DNA of 64,000 nucleotides from Liolophura sinensis (taxonomy: Eukaryota > Mollusca > Polyplacophora > Chitonida > Chitonidae), in assembly GCF_032854445.1 (NCBI RefSeq), contig NC_088298.1, forward strand, positions 9,289,504-9,353,503. Direction: 5' to 3'. Below, piece by piece: positions 10,125 through 20,200 of this stretch. The position numbers were made by a program, and so were the translations under genes. The notes beneath the pieces were generated by a model. The model saw nothing but the letters and a program-made list of their open reading frames with translations, was not told the origin of the DNA and ran no database searches. Each line of letters starts with the position of its first letter. The stretch's first letter is position 1.

Positions 10125-12092
10125 AATGATTATGAAGTTTGTAAATAAATATTTTCTTCTTCTTTTTTTTATTTTTATTTTACTAGTTGCCCATTGCAGA
10201 CAACCAGTAAAAACAACAACGGTAAACAAAAAAAAAAACAAAAAACAAAAAAAAAAACACCTTAGTGGAATGATGATAATGGTTTAATAAACATTTCGCC
10301 CCAAGATAACAAAGGAACATCGATAAACGACATTACTGTCACAATAATTGTAGAAAACTTGCTTTGTAGGCGTCTAAACTTTGGCCACATCAATATACTT
10401 GGTTGTGTGAGTTCATATTGGGGAGGCACTTGAAGCAAATGTTTATTTTACAAAATGTCAACAATACCTTGATTTCATAATAATGTTGGTAACAATAATA
10501 ATGGCAATGGCATTTGACATTGTTTAAGAATACTGCACAATAAACCAACGGTGTGACATGAAGGACATACATAAATCGTCTAAAGGACAAGACGTGACAT
10601 TTACAGAAAGAGAAAGTGAAAGTTGATCACACTGTTCTAAACATAACACCAGGGCCATTGTTTGGAATTCATAGAATGACGAATAAATGCCCAGTCACAA
10701 CGCGCTTTTGACTGGCGACATCAAACTCAATTACAGTATCACGTGTCTATAGGCTCATATGCATGGACAACTTGAAACTCTTTTTTTTTTCAAACCATAC
10801 CCTGGTTTTAGACAATGACCACGTGGTTGTTGGTATTTTCAAATTTCATTAAAAAAGAAACTAATTAGGAGAGCTTACTCGAACATTCAACGGCATAAAA
10901 ATAGCATCTGTAGAGAAACCCATCTTCGCACTTAGCATTTTCAGCGCTTATAGAAGACGACAAACAGCGTCTTGTTCGCTCACAGTATTTTGAGATTTGT
11001 CACAACCTCAAATATGATATAACAATACGCGATGAAATCTTCAAGCAGATGACACAAACACAAAAAAGATGCATGGCTTTTGTTTTGTTGTTAGAATTTT
11101 AACGGTTCATTTTTAGCCATACTAGTACATACTATTGTGATGCGAGTCAAAATATTCAAAAACAATAGTTAAAAATTCCCGTTGAAAGGAGCACAACAAA
11201 TTGAGGCAAGTCAAAACCTATCTAAACTTGGGGAACGTATAAAGCATCATTCATACGTTCTTAGTTCCACAGACAAAGTATCCACCTGTTCTATAAACTG
11301 TATACTTCTACAAATGGTAGGTGTACAAAAAATGATATAATTTACGGAAAAAAAAACGCTTAAGAACAACAAGTTTTTCACCGCAAATGAACAGTGATCA
11401 GAGCTTTAACTGAAAATAACATACATATTACTCTTTTACAGCGCAGAATTTTCATACTACTAGCAAATGCCTTTTTGTAAAGCACGGTTAGAAAATGACT
11501 GGAATATTACGTCAGTGCTGAATAATGTGGCGATGGATTCTGAAGTCAGACTGACCCATGGTTCCCGGATTGTTACTAATTTATTTATTTACTTATGCAT
11601 TTGATTGGTGTTTATACTAAACGCATATTTAGTGATTTCGGGCAAAAAAATCAATGAGCGTAATTTTGATACGTTTTTTTTATTTTTATTTTTATTTTTG
11701 CGATTACTGTAGAAAGGTTTTAATAATAACCTTTCTCAAAATATCATCTTTGTCTGTGCACGTGTTATCTTTTAAAGTCGGTATAATTATGTTCGTAAAA
11801 TTTATAATGCGGGTGGCAATATATCTTTTTCAAAGTTAAAAATCTTTTCAACACTAAAAAGCACAAGTACGAGTCTTATGATATTTACTGAAAAACAGTA
11901 ATTTGAGCTATTAATGGCAAACAGGAAAAATTTGATTTGATTAGCAAAGATGGATTTTTTGTTAAAATTCTCTTCTGCAGCCTTTTTGACATTTTTCGGA
12001 AATTAAGGCCGAAATTAATCCGTGTCAACAATGATCTTTACGGAAATTCTACAAGTTATGTTCACGTAAGAATAACTGTAAATAATACCTCA
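10125..12092. other. No gene seen
   Basis: AT-rich DNA with poly-A/T runs (10215-10260, 10780, 11340, 11680). Short frames here are of chance length. Confidence 0.5.
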
Positions 12093-12233
12093 AACAAGAA
12101 GTGATCACACTTATATCTTAACAGGGAGTGATCACATTTATACCTACAGAGAAAGTGATCACATTTACACCTAAACAGGAAGTGATCACATTTACACCTA
12201 AACAGGAAGTGATCACATTTATACCTATCTGCT
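12093..12233. repeat. 27-bp minisatellite with GTGATCAC palindrome, 5 copies
   Basis: GTGATCACA occurs at 12101, 12128, 12155, 12182 and 12209, an exact 27-bp period. The intervening sequence is of the TTTACACCTAAACAGGAA type. Confidence 0.95.
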
Positions 12234-12476
12234 TATCAACACACATAACTCATTAAGATAGCACCATGACACAAAGGTTAACAAGAAGCCTCTATCACAA
12301 TATCGAACAGCGTTAGGAAAATAATCTTTATTTTTCTGGTAACACGTCATTACTTTATGGTGCCCAGTGGACAGTCCAATAACTGACTGCATACTATAAA
12401 TTAAAAGAACAACCAGTTTTTGAACAGTGGCCGTCACTGATTCGTTATGGCTTACACGGGCTTGGTCAAAATCAGC

Positions 12477-12674
12477 TAGCCAATCAGAATTCATTTCCGC
12501 CATCGTTTTAGCCATACAGGGTCACTGATTGGTCAGTGGTGGAGATAGGACTTCCTGGATTAAAGCCTTTAGCCCTGGTAGTGCTTGAATAAAGTCATAC
12601 AAGAGCAGTACCTAATATTCTGCCGAGATTTGGCTTTAATAGTCTCGTTTTCGATATCTCTCACACAGCCAATC
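12477..12674. promoter_or_regulatory. Cluster of three CCAATCAG boxes
   Basis: AGCCAATCAG lies near 12477, CTGATTGGTCAG (CCAAT on the minus strand) near 12526, and AGCCAATCAG near 12666. CCAATCAG is the NF-Y binding consensus. The cluster is 100-300 bp upstream of the plus-strand frames at 12777-13045. The regulatory role is inference. Confidence 0.35.
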
Positions 12675-12776
12675 AGAGACGATTCAGTCACCCTTTTGGT
12701 GCTTTTAAAACTTTTTAACGGCCCTGCAGTCACTGTTGGCTGGATACCAGATAAAAAGCGATAGTGTGAGTTCAAA

Positions 12777-13045
12777 ATGAGACATCTTTATTCCCCGGAT
12801 AACGATGAGATCAACCAGTTAATATCGAAGAAGAGACAACCTTTTCTTCTTACAGGACAATGAATCCTAAACAGTATCATCACAGGTTGTTTAATAATTT
12901 ATGTTGGATGATGGTTGTTGTTCTTGTTACCCAGCACTCATTGAACTTCGATTCGCTGTCGTACAGCCGACATTATAAGCTTGATTTGGAAATGAACCTT
13001 TATATAGCGTATATGATACATTTAACGACATTCTGTATATATTAA
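12777..13045 (+). CDS. Candidate small plus-strand gene, two overlapping short ORFs
   Basis: The frame 12777-12863 starts with MRHLYSPDNDEINQLISKKR and ends after 28 residues. Its stop overlaps the ATG (12860) of a 61-residue frame ending at 13045. The second frame starts MNPKQYHHRLFNN, then has a hydrophobic run CWMMVVVLV that could act as a signal or membrane segment. A CCAAT cluster lies upstream and an AATAAA at 13088-13093 downstream. CTTCTTACAG just before the second frame looks like a splice acceptor. I do not recognise either peptide. The length is compatible with chance, so this is a low-confidence candidate. Confidence 0.2.
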
Positions 13046-13087
13046 TAACTTTATTTATATTTGTCTTTGTCGATCACGTAATTTCAA

Positions 13088-13093
13088 AATAAA
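13088..13093 (+). terminator. Possible polyadenylation signal AATAAA
   Basis: An exact AATAAA 43 bases after the 61-residue frame, followed by a T-rich stretch. Its relevance depends on that candidate gene being real. Confidence 0.25.
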
Positions 13094-13197
13094 CATTCTT
13101 GTACAACTTTTTTTTTCCAAATCTGTTCTTAAAATACTAAGTTTCAAATTACGTCAACGTGTCTTCTATTCACCGGAATGACCCAATTCTCAACTTA

Positions 13198-13350
13198 CAG
13201 CACTGTATAATGACACGGAAAAGTGCCACAAACATATAACACTATATAATGAGTAGATGTTTAGCACTATGTAATCACACAGAAAAGTGTCACAATAGCA
13301 CTATATAATGATACCAAGATGTGACGTAGATCAATCAGCACTGTATAATG
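13198..13350. repeat. Five interspersed AGCACTATATAATGA repeats
   Basis: Variants of AGCACTATATAATGA occur near 13199, 13240, 13263, 13295 and 13337 at uneven spacing, several followed by a CACNGAAAAGTG-type segment. Confidence 0.7.
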
Positions 13351-13507
13351 ATCGTTTCCAAATAATGAAACGCACATTTAACGTCCGTTTTGACAACTAT
13401 TTTACCCACAGAATAGAACGATAGGCTATGGCTTACGTCTAACAACTGCTTTATCACACTAAAAACATACGCATACATACATACTACAGATATGTCGGAC
13501 GTGACTA

Positions 13508-13557
13508 CGCGCATGCGTACGTTGCTATGGTAGTGGTCGTTTTGGTTTAATTTGCAT
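13508..13557. promoter_or_regulatory. CpG-rich motif cluster (NRF1-like, RFX X-box half, POU octamer)
   Basis: CGCGCATGCGTA (13508-13519) is close to the NRF1 palindrome. GTTGCTATGG (13521-13530) matches one half of an RFX X-box. ATTTGCAT (13550-13557) is the exact POU octamer. CpG density is high against the AT-rich surroundings. No gene is clearly attached on either side. Confidence 0.35.
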
Positions 13558-13559
13558 CG

Positions 13560-16189
13560 GAATTACCGATTCCAAAACACTTCACACAGCGCAGGTTACA
13601 CAAAAAAGAATCAACAGCCCAACATGTTATCACAATATCAATTTTTTGTCGCTATCGCACCGTTAAGCTTAACACTAAAAACAAAAAAAAACTTTTTTTT
13701 TTTACATGGATTTCCCCATGATTTAAATCAGCACCAGGCACAACTTTACACCAAAACATTTGTATATTTACACCAAAAAGTCACAGGGAAACAAAAAACG
13801 CTCATCAAAATGAAATAAATAAAACAGAGAAGGGAAAAATGACATCCCACATAAATGTTACGCCAGCTACTGCATAACCCTTCTATGTGCAATTACAATA
13901 AAGAAGTTTCTATTAGAGCTCTTGGACATGCAATCTTCGTTTAATTCCTGAAAAAAAAAAATCCCTTCAAGGTCAGCATATTTGTTTCGCTTTCTTGTTC
14001 ACTGTTTTATGTGTTTCCCCCTTTACTCAAGAGGAAAATGGACAGAGCCTGGCAATCCTCCTGACTTGACGGCACAAACAAGTCAGCAAACCATGGATGT
14101 AGGCACGTGACCTCATCGGTCATACTGGTCAAGGTCCAAAGAAACGCTTTTGGTGAATATCTGTTTTTTTTCCCTCAAGCATGCTTAAAAAATAGAACTA
14201 CTTTCTACTGAAAGTTGGTTCAAAACGTTGCAAGGTTAAGTCTTATCAAGGTCAAATATTCTCAACATCAAATACTGATTCAAGGTCAAACCATGTCTCA
14301 GGGTGAAGTTTGACATGTAGAAGTAAGAAATGCGTATCCGAGTCTAGCTGTCCAATATTAGACTGCTCTTACCGATTTTTAGAACACTATCTGCGAATCC
14401 CTGTGGTGAAATCATTTCTAGACCACAGACAAAAGGATGGAATGCTTCCTTATTACTATTATTAACTATCTTTCAGGAATAATCCACAGCCGTTATCTTG
14501 ATTCCTAATAAAGCGGTTTGGCCCCATGCTAATTTTTCAATGAGTGAAAATGTCTTTCTTTGGTATTCAATATGAACAACAGGACATTTTCATGAGCTTT
14601 GCTCTGCTTGTTTATAAGGGTGCGGATTGTGCATGTTTGATAGGGGGTGGGGGGAGGGAGGTGCAGGCGGGAGGTAAGGATCACGGATAGGCTTTAAGCT
14701 GCCACAGAATGGGTCACATTATGAACCACTTCACAGTACAGATTGAGAGCACGCTGAAATTCACCAAACAGTTCAACATTCTTTTAACAACGCACCCACT
14801 TCTAATAATAACCCTATAAACATCAGTCTCGTACTAATGTCGTAGTACACGTCTTCAAAATGTCCCCTTGTCGAGAAAAACTCCACTCAAACTGAGCTTG
14901 GTCGAGCTGGCAACAAAACAAAAAAGTTAGGAGAAACAAACAAACAAAGAAAAACAAAAAAAAGTTTCATTCCGAAATAATATCAGCTTCATCATGAGGA
15001 CAAAATAAAACACAAATCTTCTTAATGGGTAAACAACGAATTAAATGATCGAACATCACCGGGTACTACATAGACTTACTACCACTGGCTTGAGACAGTT
15101 GGGTGTCACGTCTAGGAACAACACAAGGCATGCCAAAGTTTAAGTAAAACTGGATGGCTTTAAAAGAATTTATCGATGGGATAGCAATGGAATCACAGCT
15201 ATAGAAATGATGCCAGAACTGCCTACTGTGTCAGCGAGTGATTTCAGTGGGCCTACATGTACACTGAGGTCTAGAAAGGGTCAGGGGTCCAAGTTTTGAG
15301 AAGGTATGGCAGATGTTGAACGTCATGAATCCATTATTGAAAAGTGATGAGAACACCGACCACTCTACCACCGTACACTGACCTTTCTCGTTCAGAAAAA
15401 TCAGACTTTGGAAAATGTTGAACTTGCTCATGTGTAAAAACACAGGATCTCAGACTGTGCAGTATGAATCTGTGATTTTGGATAAAACACATCATTGCCC
15501 ACATTTGCTGCACTGCCCACATTGCCCACATTTGCCAAATGCTAGGCCTTTCAAGAATCTTGAATTTTACCACTGCCCGCAACGGGGCCACTTAACAGCC
15601 TTCCAAGGCCATAATCTATCTGACATTGCCCAACATAAAGCTTTACAAGCTAGAACTTCAACAGTCTGCCATTGTCTGTCATGAGTCAACTCCAGAGTGT
15701 TACCTCAAAAGTTTACCATATTGTTTCGTTTGGCCAACTTTAGGTATTACAAGAACCTCAGAGGTCTACAACTGTTCAGTTTGGCCAATTAAAGGTATGT
15801 ATGTGTACCTCATCTTGGCAGCATCAATATTATCTGGCTTAGCTAACTTTAGGTTTTACGAGAACCTCAGAAATCTACAATGGCTTGGTTTTTGTATGTT
15901 CTGCACGGGTACCTCACCTTAACAGCATCGTGTCCATATCCATAAGAAAGCATACTCAGGGTTTAACATCACATTGGTGGTATTTCAGTAACAGTGAAAC
16001 TTACACACCACGTACCGTATGGAGATACAAAAAGCTTGAGATTTCCGTGACTGGACTTTTATCAGACACATCAGTTATTCAGCATCAATTACATACGCAC
16101 ACAAACCACTCACACTTCACAACATCCAAGACGGCAAAGAAGAAAAACCCAATATTGCTTCAGTCCTTGACAAAGAGATCACAATACCG
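13560..16189. other. No supported gene; imperfect local repeats
   Basis: Non-coding by inspection. It holds poly-A/T runs, a G-rich run (14641-14675), and two exact TCAAGGTCA half-sites at 14246 and 14280. There is also a short CATTGCCCACATTTGC repeat (15488-15537) and an imperfect duplication of a CCAACTTTAGGTATTACAAG-type segment (15730-15890). Confidence 0.45.
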
Positions 16190-17015
16190 ATGAAACAGCC
16201 TCTGCTGCATGTAGTGCCACACGCTGTGCCCCTTGAAGTGCCACAAGCTGTGTCTCTGGTAGTGCTACAAGCTGTGCCTCTGGAAGTGCTACAATCTGTG
16301 TCTCTGGTAGTGTTACAAGCTGTGCCTCTGGAAATGCTACAAGCTGTGCATCTGGTAGTGCTACAAACTGTGTCTCTGGTAGCGCCACAACACAAGCTTT
16401 GCCTCTGGTTGTGTCACAATCTGTGTAGTGCCAATGGTAGTGCCACAAGCTATGCCTCTGGTAATACCACAATCTCTACCTCTGGTAATATCTCAAACAG
16501 TGCCCCTGGTAGTGCTACAAACTGTGTCTTTGGTAGTGCCACAACACAAGCTTTGCCTCTGGCTGTGTCACAATCTGTGTAGTGCCAATGGTAGTGCCAC
16601 AAGCTATGCCTCTGGTAATACCACAAGCAGTGCCCCTGGTAGTGCCACAAGCTGTGCGTCTGGTAGTGCTACAAACTGTGCAACTGGTAATTGAACAAGC
16701 TGTGCAACAAGTTGTGCCTCCTTTCGTGTTACAAACTGTACCTCTGGTAATACTAGAAGCTGTGTCTCTGGTAGTGCCACAACACAAGCTGTGCCTATGG
16801 TAGTGCCACAATCTGTGAAGTGCCTCCGGTAGTGCAACTGGTAATAGAACAAGCTGTACCTTTTGAAGTGCAACAAGCTGTGTCTCTGGTAGTGCTACAG
16901 ACTGTGCCACAAGTGGTGGTAGTGCCCCAATCTGTCTCTCGTAGAGCCACATGCTGTGCCTTTGGTTGTGTTATACACTGTGCCTTCAGTAATACCACAA
17001 GGTGTGTCTGGTTGT
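16190..17015. repeat. 24-bp minisatellite, about 34 copies, open in several frames on both strands
   Basis: The basic unit is of the form GTGCCTCTGGTAGTGCCACA plus four bases, with many variants. The period is a multiple of three, so long frames appear: plus strand octapeptide VPLVVPQA, minus strand ALPETQLV and the Cys/Thr-rich TRGTACST. The array lies 250 bp to 1.1 kb downstream of the receptor stop codon on the receptor strand. It could be in its 3' untranslated region or intergenic. Whether any frame is translated is unknown. Confidence 0.9.
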
Positions 17016-17268
17016 GTCAATACAAGAACTACTCAAAGCAGAAGTGCAGGGGGCAGGTTGACTGTTTGTGGTAATATACAAGGCTAAGATTACCAACACT
17101 TTTCCCCCCCACAAAGAGTATATCATACATAATTTTCTCGCTGCTTGTATAATAAATAAAAAATAAACTGAATACCAATATCACTCCTGAAATCAGTTGA
17201 CAGTCAATTCTGATTACGACAAATGCAAAACGGAGGAAAAAATAATCATAATAATAACTGAACCACAA

Positions 17269-20200
17269 TCACTCTAGATCTAGAATTTCTCTGAATAAAG
17301 GCAAAACTTTTGTCAGCGACTCTGACTTGTCGAATTTCTTTTGATGCACATTTTGAGCAAATTCGTGGGCTATCTGTCTAAGGTCAGGTATAAGAAGAAG
17401 CAGTTTCCCAAACAGAAGCGGTTTCTTTGTATGGTTCCTCTTCAGTTCCAAGCGCAGGGCGTCCACCAACTGACTCTGAATGTCTTCTACTTTGGATGGG
17501 TTCTGTAAACCTTCTCGATCTGAAAGAACAAAATTTATTTATTTATCTGATTGGTGTTTTGCGTCGTACTCAAGAGTATTTCACTGGCATAATCTTCTTT
17601 TAATCGTCATTGAAATTATCCTCTTTTTAACTCCTCATTGGCACTATCTTTTTTGACTGGCCCATTGTACATATACCATCTTCTCTATTGGCTTGTTTCT
17701 GGAACTATGCTATAATATCAGAATAGATGTTTTGCTATAATATCACACTAGATGCTTTGATATGATATCAACCTTAGGATGCTTTGGTATGATCATAATT
17801 TAAAGATGTTTTGGTATAATATCAAAGTTAAGATGCTTTGGTAGGATATCACCCTAAATATGCTTTGATATGATATCACCCTAAAGATGTTTTGGTATGA
17901 TATCAACCTCAAGATGCTTTGGTATGATATCAACCTCAAGATGCTTTGGTATGATATCAACCTCAAGATGCTTTGGTATGATATCAGTGTAAAGATGCTT
18001 TGGTATGATATCAAACTCAAGATGCTTTGGCATGATATCAAACTAGATGCTTTGCTATGATATCAAAATAGAAGATTTGGTACATAATGCTTCAAAAAGG
18101 ATTTGTATTCTGCCTTTTTTCATTCACCTTTCTAACAGCACAAATACTTTTTTTGGGGGGGGATTTGAATGTACTTCCTGCACTAGTACATTTCCCCTCA
18201 GAAATCAACATGTAACAACAAGATGTTACACCTTCCTTTTTGATAAAATGAAACAAAATAAATGCTATCAACAGCTTTTGTTTTTCTCAGGACTACAACA
18301 TTAGATTGGGTGCCCTTGAAATTCTGATATCCAGACATATTTTCTTATTCCTTTTCATTCTCTGTTACATCTACATTCTAGTATACTGAAACAAGGTGAA
18401 AATGAACCAACAAAGTAGACACAGTTACTTAACCTGCAATACATACACCTTATAAACCAATTCACCTGCACCCCACTAACACAATTCCCCACCTGGATGA
18501 CAATATATAGGTCACACTCACCTGTTGTGATTAGGAGAATTGAACAGAATAGAGCAATTCCTCACCTGGATGACAATGTACATGTCTGAATTACACCCAC
18601 CTGTTGTGATTGCACAGAATAGTTCAATTCCTCACCTGGATGACAATATATAGGTCACACTCACCTGTCGTGATTTGGAGAACTGCACAGAAAAGAGCAA
18701 TTCCTCACCTGGATGGCAACATATTAATTATGCTCACCTGTCATGATTAGAAGAATTGCACAGAATAGAGCAATTTCTCACCTGGGTGACATTACATAGA
18801 TTACACTCACCTGTCGTGATCAGGAGAATTGCACAAAATAAAGCGATCTCCCGAGTAAGCAGTTCCATCTGGATAAGTTTGTCGACAACGTTTAAAGGTG
18901 TTTCTAAGAGTAGCCTGGCTTCCTGACTGGAGGAGATGGCTGCCCTCAACAGTAACACTTGACCCCCCTTACACGGGGCATGGAGGAGCAGTCCATGCTG
19001 GTCCAGGTGGGAGTGGAGCTGTGAACACAGACAGAGTAGGGAGTCAAGTCCAGAGTCTGCCAAGCCACAGGTAAGATACAGCACAATTTTAGAAACACCC
19101 ATGTACTGACCATAATCACACATCGTCACTGTCAAAAGTTCCACACTGTTCATTATTAGCAAGGATTCATTTTGGCCTCATTTCTGAAAAAATTTTTTGG
19201 AAAGAGTTGTATTATACGAGTACCTTTAGAAATGTTTTTAGGAATTTTATGACGGTTTTTGAACACAGTGCCATGTGCAGATGGAAGGTAAACACTCTGG
19301 CCATTCTAAAACAATAGCAAAATTTGACTGGATTTGTGCTGATTGACAACTTGCCAAAAATCTCCAGTGCTGCCTCTTTAATCACACACCAGCTGTATTC
19401 ATGTGAAAATTTGTATAGACTACTCATTTGAGTTTTAAGCATAGCAGTTACGTCAAAGTTTGAGCCAGGCATTATTGATTTTGGCTTGAAGTCAGGTTTG
19501 TTAGCTATCTGGCAAAGCTGAGAGGTCACTTCATTCTAGCCACCCACGTTTCCTCAAATGATTCAAAACCTTAACTCCATCAAATAAGTAAAAACCTCTT
19601 AAACATATCATAATGCAATAAATAAGTAAATTAATAAATACATAAAGAAAAGAAAAGGTATGGCCTTAGAGTCACTCAGAGTTCCATATTTTCATACACC
19701 TTACACTAGGCACAGTTTAAGACTTCAATGTAAAATGTGTCCAGGTATTTTACTTATAAATTTAATTCTGTATTTACACAAACATTCCACAACCTTAATT
19801 TTTCCTTATCTTTAATGAGCTCATCTTCACATTGCTAGCGTGAGAGTTACAGTTCTACAAACTTCAGTGTAAAGAATTCTGTAATCAGGAAATAACGGGA
19901 ACAGGGGAGATAACTATATGATTCAAATGACTAAGGGGACACAACTATATGATTCAAATGACTAAGGGGACACAACTATTGATACAACTAACAAACTCTT
20001 CTACTACAACATTTATAAGAGGGAAAAGAAACTTTAAATCACTTCAAATGCACACACACAACTGTGGAGCAAACTTTAAATGTGTCAAATAAGTCTCTAA
20101 ATTTACTCACTCATATTTTTCTCTGTAGGTTTTCACAAATTATCAAAGTTACTAACTTGACATAGTTTAAAGTGAACATAAAGTCTGCCACTATACATAG

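Noticed and set aside
16117-16952. Several overlapping 90-145 codon ORFs on both strands
   Set aside because: All are readings of the 24-bp minisatellite; there is no sign that one frame is favoured.
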